Assembly (NCBI GenBank): GCA_964347325.1
Contig: CAYFYA010000003.1
Span: 1 to 64,000 of the forward strand
Length of the DNA: 64,000 nucleotides
DNA from: JAJISG01 sp964347325
GTDB lineage: Archaea > Thermoplasmatota > Thermoplasmata > RBG-16-68-12 > JAJISG01
Direction of reading: 5' to 3'
Under the pieces are notes generated by a model. The model did not search any database. It was not told the origin of the DNA and worked only from the letters and a program-made list of their open reading frames with translations. How positions within the stretch are numbered: position 1 is the stretch's first letter; the number at the start of each line of letters is the position of its first letter. Positions 51,262-60,349 of the stretch are shown here, piece after piece. The position numbers were made by a program, and so were the translations under genes.

Positions 51262-51576
51262 CTAGCCGTACTTGAACTGGACTCCCTTGCTTCCCCGGGG
51301 GTAGCTCCACCGAATTGCGTTGTTGCCGAGCTCGTGACAGACTATGAAACAGGCCCCGAGCTCGATGCAACCCTCCGTGTTGTAGACGAGACGCTCGCCC
51401 TCCCAGCGGTACACCTTGCTGGGGCAGACGTAGAGACACGGCTTCAGGCGGCAATCGAGGCACAGGTCTGTGTATACAGTGATGAAGGGTTCCTCATCAA
51501 ACTCGAAGGTGTCGAGACCCACCCGGTCATCCACGGGAATGGGGGTCTCTGCCGTTGGCTCGGGATCCTCCGCCAT
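51262..51576 (-). CDS. fixX: FixX-type ferredoxin
   Basis: 104 residues. 4Fe-4S ligands in CLDCRLKPCLYVCPSKVY and CIELGACFIVC, in the FixX arrangement, with an acidic N-terminal tail (~35 residues). FixX partners FixC in the electron-transfer chain from an ETF to the quinone pool. FixC is encoded on the other strand at 52300-53586, with the DinB gene between; normally fixC and fixX are adjacent and co-directional. No ETF (FixA/FixB) is in the window. Confidence 0.85.
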   Translation of the reverse strand: MAEDPEPTAETPIPVDDRVGLDTFEFDEEPFITVYTDLCLDCRLKPCLYVCPSKVYRWEGERLVYNTEGCIELGACFIVCHELGNNAIRWSYPRGSKGVQFKYG

Positions 51577-51693
51577 CGCACCGCCTGCGACCGGGTCAGG
51601 GGCTGGAGTGGTTATGAAGGTGCGGGTGGACTCGCCACTCGCGGGCCGCCGGGGGGGGTAGAACGGATAACCGTCCCCGAATTACAGTCTCAC

Positions 51694-52191
51694 ATGGAAG
51701 TATCGGACGTGGCTCAACTCTTCGCCTACATGGCGGACCTGCGCCGCCGTTTCCTCGCGAAGTTCCGTGAAGTCGGGTGGGAGGAGGTCAACAGGAACAG
51801 GGAGGCAACCCACCACTCTATGCGTAACATCTTCGTCCACATGCTGGACGTCGAGGACTCCTACCTTCGGGAGGCCATCCTCGGCCACTCCGTGGAGGAA
51901 GCCGATCCAGAGGACTTTCCTTCCTTCGATGCCCTGGAGGCCTACGACCGAGAGGTCGCCCAGCGAGCTACTGAGTTCTTCTCCTCGCTGGAACCGGACG
52001 ACCTGGGAAGGGCCGTGCGGGTCCCGTGGTGGAGGGGGAGAGAGACCTCTGTCGAGCCTGTTCTCCTCCACGCCTTCCTGGATGAGATGGCCCACCTCGG
52101 GGAGCTGATTTGCCTGATGTGGCAGATGGACGTGGAGCCTCCGCTTATAAGCATCGTACGGAGCTGGGAGAATGCGAGGCGCGTCCCCTAG
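51694..52191 (+). CDS. DinB-family protein
   Basis: 165 residues. DinB/DUF664 four-helix bundle: THHSMRNIFVHMLDVED holds the first metal His, and HAFLDEMAHLGEL the other two. In other organisms such proteins are metal-dependent, and often linked to mycothiol/bacillithiol-type thiol transfer or DNA damage; the role here is unknown. ATG 51694 is used, as the frame upstream is antisense to fixX. GGATAACC at ~51665 is a possible TATA element. It lies between fixX and fixC. Confidence 0.82.
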   Translation: MEVSDVAQLFAYMADLRRRFLAKFREVGWEEVNRNREATHHSMRNIFVHMLDVEDSYLREAILGHSVEEADPEDFPSFDALEAYDREVAQRATEFFSSLEPDDLGRAVRVPWWRGRETSVEPVLLHAFLDEMAHLGELICLMWQMDVEPPLISIVRSWENARRVP

Positions 52192-52299
52192 AAGTAGGTA
52201 GCGTGGGATTCATTGTCTTGGTTCGGCAGGTGACCACCTCGAGAGCGCCTCGATAACCTTATTCCTGCCCGCGGTGTCTGGACGGCGTTCGGTGAGTCC

Positions 52300-53586
52300 A
52301 TGGACAGTTTCGACGTTGCCATCGTGGGAGCAGGACCTGCGGGGAGTTCTGCAGCCTACTCCCTGGCGAAGAAGGGTTATGAAGTCCTCCTGGTGGAGAG
52401 GGGCAACATGCCCGGCCAGAAGAACATGTACGGAGGGCGCATCTACTCATACCCCCTCAAGCGCCTCTTGGGGGAGGATTGGAAGAAGGCTCCTGTCGAG
52501 CGGTTCGTCACCCGGGAGCACCTGGTCTTCCTGGACGAGGACTCTGCAGTGTCTCTGGAGTACGACGCTGCCCCGACTGCCAAGAAGGAGGCACCCAGCT
52601 TCACCGCCCTGCGAGGATCCTTCGATAGGTGGTTGGCCGAGCGGGCAGAGGAGGCCGGGGCCATGCTCATTACCGGCATCAAGGTCGACGAGCTCTGGAG
52701 GGAGAACGGCCACGTTAGGGGCCTTATCTCAGGCAAGGACCGCGTCGAGTCCGACCTGGTCATAGCCGCCGACGGGGCCATTTCCCTCATGGCTGAGTCC
52801 GCAGGGCTTCGACGACAGCTCCGCTCGGGTGAGGTATCCATCGGCGTGAAGGAGACCATCGAGCTGACAGAGAAGGAGATAGAGGAGAGGTTCAACCTAA
52901 CGGAGGATGAGGGCGCCGCCTACGTGTACTCTGGGTACGCCACGGGCTGGGTCCCTGGCGGAGGCTTCCTCTACACCAACAAGTCGACGCTCTCCCTGGG
53001 CATCGTCGCCAAGGCTAGGGACGTGAGCAAGAGGCGACTGGAGGTCCAGGATCTGGTGGAGGGCTTCAAGCTCCATCCCACGGTCCAGAGGCTCGTGAGG
53101 GGGGGCAAGGCCATCGAGTACTCGGCCCACCTCATCCCCGACATGGGGCTAGGGATGATGCCCCAGACCTATGAGAACGGCGTCATTGTGGCAGGTGACG
53201 CCGCAGGGTTCCTTCTGAACAATGGCTACACCTTCCGCGGGGTCGACCTGGCCATCGCCTCTGGCATGGCTGCTGCTGATACATATCACAACGCCAGGCA
53301 GACAGGGAATTTCTCCTCATCAAGCCTGAGAAGCTATATGGAGAGCTTGCGGGAGCACTCGGTACTGGACGACCTGCTCACCTTCCGAAGGGCTCCTGGC
53401 TTTCTGAAGAACCCCCGTCTCTACTCAACCTACCCGAGGCTGTTGTGCGACTTTATGGAAAGGCTGTACGCCATCGACGGCAAGCCGAAGGAGAAGATCG
53501 CCATGGCGCTGCTCAGGGAAGCCACCCGGAACACGTCCCTGGCGGGGGCAGCCGTGGACCTTCTTAGAGGCGCCCTCGTCATGTGA
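52300..53586 (+). CDS. fixC: FixC-type electron-transfer flavoprotein dehydrogenase
   Basis: 428 residues. FAD-binding GAGPAGSSAAYSLAKKGY at the N terminus, DLVIAADGAISLMAESAG (GD-type segment), and AGDAAGFLLNNGYTFRGVD in the C-terminal half. It matches the FixC/ETF-quinone oxidoreductase branch; geranylgeranyl reductases are related but would not fit the partner FixX. It takes electrons from ETF and passes them to FixX or quinone. CCTTATTCC at ~52257-52265 predicts a start near 52287. Confidence 0.88.
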   Translation: MDSFDVAIVGAGPAGSSAAYSLAKKGYEVLLVERGNMPGQKNMYGGRIYSYPLKRLLGEDWKKAPVERFVTREHLVFLDEDSAVSLEYDAAPTAKKEAPSFTALRGSFDRWLAERAEEAGAMLITGIKVDELWRENGHVRGLISGKDRVESDLVIAADGAISLMAESAGLRRQLRSGEVSIGVKETIELTEKEIEERFNLTEDEGAAYVYSGYATGWVPGGGFLYTNKSTLSLGIVAKARDVSKRRLEVQDLVEGFKLHPTVQRLVRGGKAIEYSAHLIPDMGLGMMPQTYENGVIVAGDAAGFLLNNGYTFRGVDLAIASGMAAADTYHNARQTGNFSSSSLRSYMESLREHSVLDDLLTFRRAPGFLKNPRLYSTYPRLLCDFMERLYAIDGKPKEKIAMALLREATRNTSLAGAAVDLLRGALVM

Positions 53587-53637
53587 CGGAGAGTTCAGGC
53601 CCCCAACCCTTTTGCTCATCCCCTCAATACCGCCTCC

Positions 53638-54189
53638 ATGGGGAGGAGGGAGGTTCGTGAGGCGGTGCTGGGTGCCCTTTCCCTGAAGGCCGGCTCCAGG
53701 CTCCTCGACATCGGGTGCGGCCGTGGCGGGCTCATCGTCTTCATGCTCCACCACAATCCTGAGGTTGAGGCAATCGGCCTGGAGCGGGATCCCCGCAGGG
53801 CTGCGGAAGCTCGGAAGTCCACCGGGACCAACATCATCCGGGGAGACGGGAGGGAACTCCCCTTCTCGGCCGACACTATGGACACCGTCATCTTGGCGAA
53901 GAGCCTCCACCACATGTCCCCTGAGGTTCGATCCCGCACCTTGCGGGAGTCCAGAAGGGTTCTCAAGCCCCATGGCAAGCTGCTGGTCCTGGAGAGAGCG
54001 GCGCCTCGCAACATCCTCGAGAGGGCCGGAATGTACGTTCAGGTCGCTCTTGGCGGGGAGGACCGAGAGGTGTACAGCCTCTTCAAACGGGGGCTCATCC
54101 AAGAGCTCGAGGCCGCCTCCTTCGAAGTCGTCGAGGATGTTCGAAAGGAGAAGACAAGGCTAACGTTGGCGATACCTCTCTCACAGTAG
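53638..54189 (+). CDS. Class I SAM-dependent methyltransferase
   Basis: 183 residues. Motif I LLDIGCGRGGLIVFML, post-I acidic residue in GLERDPRRA, then LAKSLHHMSPEVRSRTL (motif IV-type) and VLKPHGKLLVLER. It resembles the UbiE/Methyltransf_11 group of small-molecule methylases, with no RNA-binding domain. Substrate unknown. It follows fixC by 51 bases and may be co-transcribed; menaquinone or another quinone as substrate would fit FixC but is only an inference. Confidence 0.8.
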   Translation: MGRREVREAVLGALSLKAGSRLLDIGCGRGGLIVFMLHHNPEVEAIGLERDPRRAAEARKSTGTNIIRGDGRELPFSADTMDTVILAKSLHHMSPEVRSRTLRESRRVLKPHGKLLVLERAAPRNILERAGMYVQVALGGEDREVYSLFKRGLIQELEAASFEVVEDVRKEKTRLTLAIPLSQ

Positions 54190-55059
54190 CCCCAGAACCT
54201 TACGGAACTGTAATTACACATTAATGCTACCTAGTGAGGGTAATATGCTTAAGGAGGCAGGCCGCCCGGGCTGGCTACGCGACGATGGTTCGAGTTCAAC
54301 CTACTCAGGGTCGGTTCCGATCCAACGCCTGAAGCGATACCTTACCTGACGGGCACCCTCTAGAGACCAACGGCCAAGAGTGACGGTAGCCTCACCATTG
54401 CGACGCCCTTCCATGTCTGCCTCCCCTGCCGGCTCCAGCTGTGGGAGCGTACTGTTGCTTTACGTTTGTCAGGTGCGGGGGAGCCCAATGTTGATTTTGG
54501 CAATGGCAAAGGCAATGGCTACGGCAGCCCATCCCCGCTACCAAGGCTATAGGAGGGTACAAGTTGGAAAGCAAGGTCCGATGGTTCCGCTCGCTCTTCA
54601 GCACGCGCGCCCCTTCAACCTTTGTCACTATCAAACATAGGAACCAACCAACTCATCGCTCATCTTCTCAAGGTCGATTTGAACCCGCTCACCCTTCTCG
54701 CCCACAGAACTCAAGGCGCCCCGGAGGTATGCACCATCTATGAAAACGGCCGCTCTCTTGGCTCCAGCTTCGCTTCCGACGGCCATAGTTGCTACTAGGT
54801 AATATCCGAGTGCTTAACAATATCGTCGCCGGATCTCACACTCAGTCTCAACTTGCTGCGAGCGAACGCTTCCCGGCAATTAGGATTTGCGAATCCCTCT
54901 GCGTCCGCTAATACACAATAAGGAGATCAGAAGTTCGAACCTCTTGGATATGAAAGTTGTCTTATGTCAGCCAAAGCAAACTGGGGGTTGGCGCAGGAGA
55001 ACTGTTAGGTTGGAAGTACATGCAGTCAAGTTCTCTAATTACACAAACCTCATAGGCTG
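54190..55059. other. Gene-poor island
   Basis: About 870 bases without an intact gene, the longest such gap in the window, and more AT-rich in its right half than its flanks. It contains the truncated NYN fragment on the minus strand (54631-54786), a short inverted GGTT/AACC near 54290-54305, and TATA-like elements near 54225, 54815 and 55036. The segment looks like decayed sequence. No tRNA could be fitted to it. Confidence 0.5.
54631..54786 (-). pseudogene. Truncated NYN-domain (LabA/DUF88-like) fragment
   Basis: A 51-codon frame (ATG 54786 to TGA 54631) beginning MAVGSEAGAKRAAVFIDGAY and LRGALSSV. The RAAVFIDGAYLRG segment is the first strand and catalytic Asp of NYN nucleases, which normally run ~150-250 residues. 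The frame ends before the middle of the domain and no later NYN motif appears after the stop in any minus frame, so most of the gene is gone. A TATA-like TTGTTAAGC at ~54815 is in place ~27 bases upstream, so the remnant may still be transcribed. Confidence 0.6.
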
Positions 55060-55098
55060 GTGACCGACATTCCCGGGGCGCTATTGGTGGGTGTCGGG

Positions 55099-55941
55099 AT
55101 GAGAGAGATCAGCCTGTCTCAAGTTTCGGAAACAGTGAAAAGGCTCTACATCGAGGCCTGCTACGAAATCCACGATGACATGCTGGACGCCTTCGAACGT
55201 GCAGCTGAGATGGAGAAGTCTCCGACCGGGAAGCAGATTCTTCAGCTCATGATCGAGAACGCGGCCCTGGCGAAGGAAGAACAGCTTCCCATGTGTCAGG
55301 ACACGGGCATGGCCGTAATCTTCGTTGAGCTTGGGGAGGGCGTCACCTTCGATGATGCTGACCTGATCGGGGCCATAAACACGGGGATTGCGGCAGCCTG
55401 CAATGACGGCTATCTGCGCGCCTCCGTCGTGGCAGACCCGCTGGACAGGATAAACACCAAGAACAACACGCCGGCCGTCGTTCACCTTGACCTCGTCCCC
55501 GGTGATGAATTCAGGGTAAGGGTAGCAGGCAAGGGCACGGGGGCGGAAAACATGAGCGCCCTGAAGATGATGTCGCCCGCCAAGGGGGTGCCAGGGATTA
55601 AGGAGTTCGTCCTGGAGACCGTCAGGAACGCTGGACCCAACGCCTGCCCGCCGGTAACCGTCGGCATCGGCCTCGGAGGCAACTTCGAGACCTGTGCGTT
55701 CCTCGCCAAGAAGGCCCTATTCCGTGATCTGGGTTCCCGCAACCCGAAGCCCCACCTCGCCGACCTGGAGGTAGAGCTGCTAGAGGAGATTAACGCCCTC
55801 GGCATAGGCCCCCAAGGTCTGGGGGGAACCGTAACGGCCCTCGCCGTTCACATCGAGGAGGGGCCGTGTCACATAGGCAGTCTGCCCGTGTCGGTCAACC
55901 TTGAGTGTCACGCCCACAGGTACAAGGAGGCGGTCCTGTGA
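55099..55941 (+). CDS. Fumarate hydratase class I, alpha (N-terminal) subunit
   Basis: 280 residues. Iron-sulfur fumarase/tartrate dehydratase alpha chain: LPMCQDTGMAVIFVELG with the first cluster Cys, NTPAVVHLDLVPGD, GAENMSALKMM, and PPVTVGIGLGGNFETC. It hydrates fumarate to malate with the beta chain. ATG 55099 gives the family-typical N terminus. A GTG at 55060, ~22 bases after CTAATTAC, would add 13 residues and is possible. The alpha stop overlaps the beta start (GTGA). Confidence 0.92.
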   Translation: MREISLSQVSETVKRLYIEACYEIHDDMLDAFERAAEMEKSPTGKQILQLMIENAALAKEEQLPMCQDTGMAVIFVELGEGVTFDDADLIGAINTGIAAACNDGYLRASVVADPLDRINTKNNTPAVVHLDLVPGDEFRVRVAGKGTGAENMSALKMMSPAKGVPGIKEFVLETVRNAGPNACPPVTVGIGLGGNFETCAFLAKKALFRDLGSRNPKPHLADLEVELLEEINALGIGPQGLGGTVTALAVHIEEGPCHIGSLPVSVNLECHAHRYKEAVL

Positions 55942-56498
55942 AGTCACGCGCCGTGACCCTCGAGACGCCTCTTGCAGTGGAGGACGTCGTCGACCTCAGG
56001 ATCGGCGACCGGGTGTCCCTCAACGGGCTAATCTACACCGCCAGGGACGCCGCCCATAAGAGACTCATAGAGGCTCTCGACAAGGGTGAATCCCTGCCCA
56101 TGGACCTCCAGGGTCAGGTCATATACTACGTGGGGCCCACACCGCCACGACCGGGCAGGGTGATCGGTTCCGCGGGCCCGACGACCTCCATCAGGATGGA
56201 TACCTACGCCCCCAGGCTTATCGAGGAGGGGTTGAAGGCGACTATCGGCAAGGGCTATCGTAGCCAGCCGGTCGTGGACGCCATGGTCAAGCACAAGGCG
56301 GTTTACTTCATAGCCGTGGGGGGTGCTGGCGCCGTCCTAGCGAAGCGGATAACGTCGGCGAAGGTGATCGCATATGAGGACCTCGGGACCGAGGCCCTTC
56401 GCGAACTCGTTGTGGAGGACTTCCCTGTAGTGGTCGCCAACGACACCGTGGGAGGGGACGTTTTCAAGGAAGGGCCCCTGAAGTACGCCAAGAAATAG
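55938..56498 (+). CDS. Fumarate hydratase class I, beta (C-terminal) subunit
   Basis: 186 residues from a GTG overlapping the alpha stop. Characteristic GDRVSLNGLIYTARDAAHKR, GQVIYYVGPTPPRPGRV, SAGPTTSIRMD and the final VGGAGAVLAKRI. With the alpha chain it forms a 4Fe-4S fumarase in the citric acid cycle. A longer frame starting upstream lies within the alpha gene and is rejected. Tartrate dehydratase is related but less likely in this context. Confidence 0.94.
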   Translation: MKSRAVTLETPLAVEDVVDLRIGDRVSLNGLIYTARDAAHKRLIEALDKGESLPMDLQGQVIYYVGPTPPRPGRVIGSAGPTTSIRMDTYAPRLIEEGLKATIGKGYRSQPVVDAMVKHKAVYFIAVGGAGAVLAKRITSAKVIAYEDLGTEALRELVVEDFPVVVANDTVGGDVFKEGPLKYAKK

Positions 56499-56615
56499 CT
56501 GGGGCGGCCTCGAGGCAGAGGTTTCCTCTGTCTCCCGCGATTCAGGAGCTTCCTCAGAAAAGCTTATCCAGAGGTCTCAGCCTTCTGGCTCCATCGGAAG
56601 GGATGGTGGGCACTA

Positions 56616-57596
56616 TTGGTGGAACTCCTTGAAGCCTTCCTCATGGCAAGCGCAGTGGTGGCAGTCGCCCTGCTCACCTGGATCGCCTTCCGCCTTCGCA
56701 GGGCGCCGGCCGTATACGATCCCTCGACCCTGGAGGTCGCCTTCCGCGCCGGCATCGCCCGGAGCTCGGACGCCCTTAGAGGAGCCTTCGCCACGTCCAT
56801 GAGGGAGCTCGGCCTCGTGGAGGATGTAGGTAGCATCAAGACGACGGCGCAGCAGATCCTCAACTCCTCGACGAGCCTCCAGACGCTCTTCGAGGTCAAG
56901 AGGGGCAGGGCCCAATTCGCGGAGTTCCATCTGGAGGAGATGCTTCGAGAGATCTTCCCGCCGGGGCGCCTCCACATTCGGAAGAAGCTTCCCGGGTTCG
57001 GCATCCCCGACGCGAGCCTTCGCACCTCCGATGGCATCGTATGCATTGACGCGAAGTTCCCCCTCGACAACTACCGGGAGATGATTGAGACCCATGATGA
57101 GAGTGAGAAGCTCCGAAGGGCTAAGCTCTTCGCCACCGACGTTCGTCGCCATGCGGACAAGATCGCGCACGACTACGTCAGACCGGAGGAGGGAGGGACG
57201 CCCTTCGCCCTGGGATTCATTCCAGCCGAGAGCGTGTATCAGTATCTGGCAGAAGCAGAGCCCGAGCTAATGAGGGAGGCGGCCTCAAGGGGCGTGAGCT
57301 TGGTGTCGCCCAGCACCCTCGTCACGACCATGAATCTGCTAAGCACCTCCCTCAGAGCCCAGGACATCGCGGAGAAGGCCGAGGACATCGAGGAGAGGCT
57401 TGGGAGGCTGCAGCGTGGGTTTGAGGAGTTTGAATCGAACTGGAAGATCCTGAGAACTCACCTGGACAACGCCCAGAGCAGGATGGCCGACACAGACAGG
57501 TCCTATGAGAAGCTTCGTCGGTCCTTTCTGAAGGTTGCTAGACTGGAGGAGGAGGTCTCCGAGACCGCGACCCCGAAAAGCAAGAAGTATTGGTAG
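56616..57596 (+). CDS. rmuC: RmuC-family protein
   Basis: 326 residues. An N-terminal membrane helix (~9-26) and a short helical region are followed by the RmuC nuclease-like core: PGFGIPDASLRTSDGIVC with IDAKFPLDNY (PD-(D/E)xK-like IDAKFP), and VRRHADKIAHDYV; a C-terminal coiled coil (~265-320). RmuC limits recombination between inverted repeats in bacteria. The start is TTG 56616 or GTG 56619. The beta-CASP gene follows 6 bases on. Confidence 0.9.
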   Translation: MVELLEAFLMASAVVAVALLTWIAFRLRRAPAVYDPSTLEVAFRAGIARSSDALRGAFATSMRELGLVEDVGSIKTTAQQILNSSTSLQTLFEVKRGRAQFAEFHLEEMLREIFPPGRLHIRKKLPGFGIPDASLRTSDGIVCIDAKFPLDNYREMIETHDESEKLRRAKLFATDVRRHADKIAHDYVRPEEGGTPFALGFIPAESVYQYLAEAEPELMREAASRGVSLVSPSTLVTTMNLLSTSLRAQDIAEKAEDIEERLGRLQRGFEEFESNWKILRTHLDNAQSRMADTDRSYEKLRRSFLKVARLEEEVSETATPKSKKYW

Positions 57597-57602
57597 GCGG
57601 AT

Positions 57603-58961
57603 GTGGGCAGGATGGCTCAGCTCACCTGCTACGGCGGGGTTGGCGAGATTGGCGGAAACAAGTTCCTGCTCGAAGTGGACGACGTCCGCATCTTCCTGGA
57701 CATGGGGCAGACCTTCCAGTTCCTCAAGGACTTCTTCGTGGACCCGTGGCTCATGCCGAGGAAGCGTTTCGGTCTGCGGGACCTCCTGGCCCTCGGACTA
57801 ATGCCCCGCATTCCCGGGCTCTACGACAAGAAGGTCCTCAAGGGCACGGGAATGCCGTGGACGCCTCCCGAGTTCGATGGCGTCTTCATCAGCCATCCCC
57901 ACTTCGACCACATCTTTCACCTCGCCTACGTCGACCACGAGATTCCCATCTACCTCGGTGAGACGGCTCACACCATCATCCAATCCTGGGAGGCCTCTTC
58001 GAGCATGATTGACCTAGGTCCCCACAACTACCGTACATTTCGAACTGGTGATGTCCTGCACGTCGACGGCGTGGAGGTGGAGCCGATCCACGTGGACCAC
58101 TCCGTCCCCGGGGCCTACGGCTTCCTGATTCATACACGGGACGGGACCGTGGTCTACACGGGAGACCTGAGGTGGCACGGTCCCCACGGCGAGATGACCG
58201 ACGACTTCATGGAGGCCGCCCTGCAAGAACGACCCATCGCCCTCATAACAGAAGGCACGCGGATGGAAGAGAAGGAGAGGCATACCAACCACAGCGAGCA
58301 ACAGGTCCTGGACGGTGCGAGACGGGTCATCCAGGGGGCCGGAGACCGCCTTGTGGTGGCCACCTTCTACCCTCGGGATATCGACAGGATGAGGACTATG
58401 TACATGGCGGCTACCGAGGCCGGGAGGGAGTTCATCACGTCGGCCCGCACGGCCTTCCTCCTGAGGTCCTTGGAGCCTGACAAGGGGTTACACTTCCCTC
58501 GCGTCTTCAGCGACTACCAGGCAAAAGCCTACTTTCGGCAGCTGTCTGCGGCGAAGCCCTGGGAGAGGGAGCTGAGGGACGATCTGGGGGGCAGAGCAGT
58601 GGACGCGAGCTACATCAACGACCACCAGGGTGAAGTGGTCATCCAACTGGACTTCTCTCACCTGGCCGAGCTAGTCGACATAGCTCCTGAACCTGGGGGG
58701 CACTTCATCCACTCCAAGAGCGAGCCCTTCCAAGAGGACGACGTAGAGGACGCGATTCTTAGGAATTGGATCGATGCCTTCGGGCTGGTACACCACCAGC
58801 TACATGCCAGTGGTCACGCTAGCCGCCGAGAGTTGGAGGGGATGGTTCGAAAGATGGGGCCTCGGAAGGTCGTTCCCGTCCACACTGAGCACCCTGAGAT
58901 GTTCGTGGGCCTGGTGAAGGACGTGGAGCTTCCCAGCGTCGGACGGCCTATTCCCCTCTAG
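57603..58961 (+). CDS. Beta-CASP metallo-beta-lactamase nuclease, RNase J-like
   Basis: 452 residues. Metal-binding HPHFDHIFHL (HxHxDH), DHSVPGAYGFLI, TGDLRWHGPH, and the beta-CASP part with THHTNHSEQQ-like region near residue 228 and C-terminal ASGHASRRELEGM plus HTEHPEMF. It is expected to degrade or trim RNA from the 5' end or internally. RNase J-type enzymes in Euryarchaeota are known as aRNase J; this one has the shape but some spacing differs. GTG 57603 or ATG 57612 starts it. It is co-transcribed with rmuC. Confidence 0.88.
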   Translation: MGRMAQLTCYGGVGEIGGNKFLLEVDDVRIFLDMGQTFQFLKDFFVDPWLMPRKRFGLRDLLALGLMPRIPGLYDKKVLKGTGMPWTPPEFDGVFISHPHFDHIFHLAYVDHEIPIYLGETAHTIIQSWEASSSMIDLGPHNYRTFRTGDVLHVDGVEVEPIHVDHSVPGAYGFLIHTRDGTVVYTGDLRWHGPHGEMTDDFMEAALQERPIALITEGTRMEEKERHTNHSEQQVLDGARRVIQGAGDRLVVATFYPRDIDRMRTMYMAATEAGREFITSARTAFLLRSLEPDKGLHFPRVFSDYQAKAYFRQLSAAKPWERELRDDLGGRAVDASYINDHQGEVVIQLDFSHLAELVDIAPEPGGHFIHSKSEPFQEDDVEDAILRNWIDAFGLVHHQLHASGHASRRELEGMVRKMGPRKVVPVHTEHPEMFVGLVKDVELPSVGRPIPL

Positions 58962-58970
58962 CGAGGGCCC

Positions 58971-59192
58971 TCAGACCGTCAAGCGTTTCACATTCCAGGG
59001 TGTTCCCGCTCCCGAGTCCGAGGGAGGGACCTTCGGCGGCGAGCGGTTCCCGCCTTCCCCCTTCGTTGCCCGATACTGGGCGGCTTCCCGCTCGAGATCG
59101 AAGTCAAGGTCGTCACTGGACTTGTCGGCGGTGAAGACCTTGGCGGCGTCGAAGCGAACCTTCCTCCTCTTGGCTGCCCGCCGAACCGCCAT
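58971..59192 (-). CDS. Small basic hypothetical protein
   Basis: 73 residues: basic N terminus (MAVRRAAKRRKVRFDAAKVF), an acidic middle (SSDDLDFDLEREAAQY), and a Pro/Gly/Ser-rich C terminus. No family is recognised. It occupies the gap between convergent genes, and the frame has good codon character at its N terminus; a promoter is not evident. It may be a real small nucleic-acid-binding protein. Confidence 0.45.
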   Translation of the reverse strand: MAVRRAAKRRKVRFDAAKVFTADKSSDDLDFDLEREAAQYRATKGEGGNRSPPKVPPSDSGAGTPWNVKRLTV

Positions 59193-59254
59193 GGCTCCCG
59201 CTGGGCAGGCGATGGGATGAAGCTTGCTCCCTGGTTATCTGCCGTGAGAGGGAC

Positions 59255-60349
59255 CTACACCAGTTTCCCGTTGGACACGATCTCCGTGCCGTCGAGCTTC
59301 ACCGTGGCCCTGAGGACCGTTGCACCCCAGTGGAACGACGTGTCGTTGGCCCCACCAAGGTAGTCGTTGTTGCCGATGGCTACTCCCACGACACCGCTGG
59401 CGGTCCAGTCCGTTAGGTTGTAGCCCAGAGGCCTCCCGCGCGGGTTGATTCCTAGAGTGAATGAAGCTATCCTGTCCTTGTCTCCGGTGGCAGGCCCGTA
59501 GAAGTTCTCCCACGTCTGCTTGTTCCTGCCGACGGAGTAGTCCTTGAGGACCCCTCCATCGAAGTTCCAGCGAACGTTCGTGAGCACTCTACCCCACAAG
59601 GCCATCTTGTCGAAGACGACGGTGCCCTCGGCTGTTGTCTCCCTGGGCGCAATGGAGACGCTTCCGGCCGGTAGGGAGGCCCAGTAGTTGCCCTTCTTTA
59701 TGTCCTCCGAGTCCACGATGCCGTCCTCGACGTGGGCCTTTCTTCCAGCGACCTCGAACCGGAGATCCGTCCCGTTCCTGGCGGTGATGTGGACCTGCGT
59801 TGTGTCCTCAAGTCGGGAGGACGCATGTCGACCCACTTTGGCCAGCTCGGTGAGGTCCGCGTTGAGGGCGCTCCGCACGTTCCTGGACCACGAGTCGTAG
59901 TTCAGACCGTACTTGACCGCCCTAAAGGGCGTCACGGTTCCCAACTCTACGCCGATTCCTCTGATCTTTCGCTCCAAGGACTTCTCGTGGAAGGGGCGAT
60001 CGGCTTCGTTCATCGCGCTCAGCCGCTCCGCAGGCATCTTCTCGAAGATGGCCGGGTCTTCGGGACCCCCTAGGAACGTCACGGCGTTTAGGAATTCGTA
60101 GGCGTCCAGCATCAGGGGGGATGGGCTCTTCAGGTACTCCTCCGGCACCTCCGAGAGGTATCGGCGATATGCATCGTCCGTGGAGAGCATGATGTGGGCG
60201 TGCGCCCCCACCTTCGCGGCCTCCACCTGCAGCGCAACTGCAAGGGGCACGGTGTGCTGGAAGGTCTCGATGAAGTACTCCTCTCCTTCCCTCAGGGCCA
60301 GGCTCTTCCTGACAACCTGCTCTGCGAGCTTCTGCTCAAACTTTCCCAA
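59255..60349 (-). CDS. M29-family aminopeptidase (aminopeptidase T-like)
   Basis: 364 residues from TTG 60349. Peptidase M29 segments: RNVRSALNADLTELAKVG, VHITARNGTDLRFEVAGR, AGSVSIAPRETTAEGTVVF, and the C-terminal DTSFHWGATVLRATV with metal-ligand residues of the family. It removes N-terminal residues from peptides in the cytoplasm using a metal pair. Start evidence: AGGAGGAAG 8 bases before TTG, while the longer frame to 60433 is Gly/Arg-rich leader sequence with two hairpins. It lies next to the M20 peptidase gene. Confidence 0.88.
   Translation of the reverse strand: MGKFEQKLAEQVVRKSLALREGEEYFIETFQHTVPLAVALQVEAAKVGAHAHIMLSTDDAYRRYLSEVPEEYLKSPSPLMLDAYEFLNAVTFLGGPEDPAIFEKMPAERLSAMNEADRPFHEKSLERKIRGIGVELGTVTPFRAVKYGLNYDSWSRNVRSALNADLTELAKVGRHASSRLEDTTQVHITARNGTDLRFEVAGRKAHVEDGIVDSEDIKKGNYWASLPAGSVSIAPRETTAEGTVVFDKMALWGRVLTNVRWNFDGGVLKDYSVGRNKQTWENFYGPATGDKDRIASFTLGINPRGRPLGYNLTDWTASGVVGVAIGNNDYLGGANDTSFHWGATVLRATVKLDGTEIVSNGKLV

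Noticed and set aside
51181..51693. Extension of the DinB frame upstream to 51181
   Set aside because: This part is antisense to fixX and overlaps the SHOCT gene end; the DinB fold begins at ATG 51694.
54230..54330. Possible tRNA in the gene-poor island (GGTTCGAGTTC resembles a T-loop)
   Set aside because: The T-stem does not pair and no acceptor, D or anticodon stems could be fitted on either strand.
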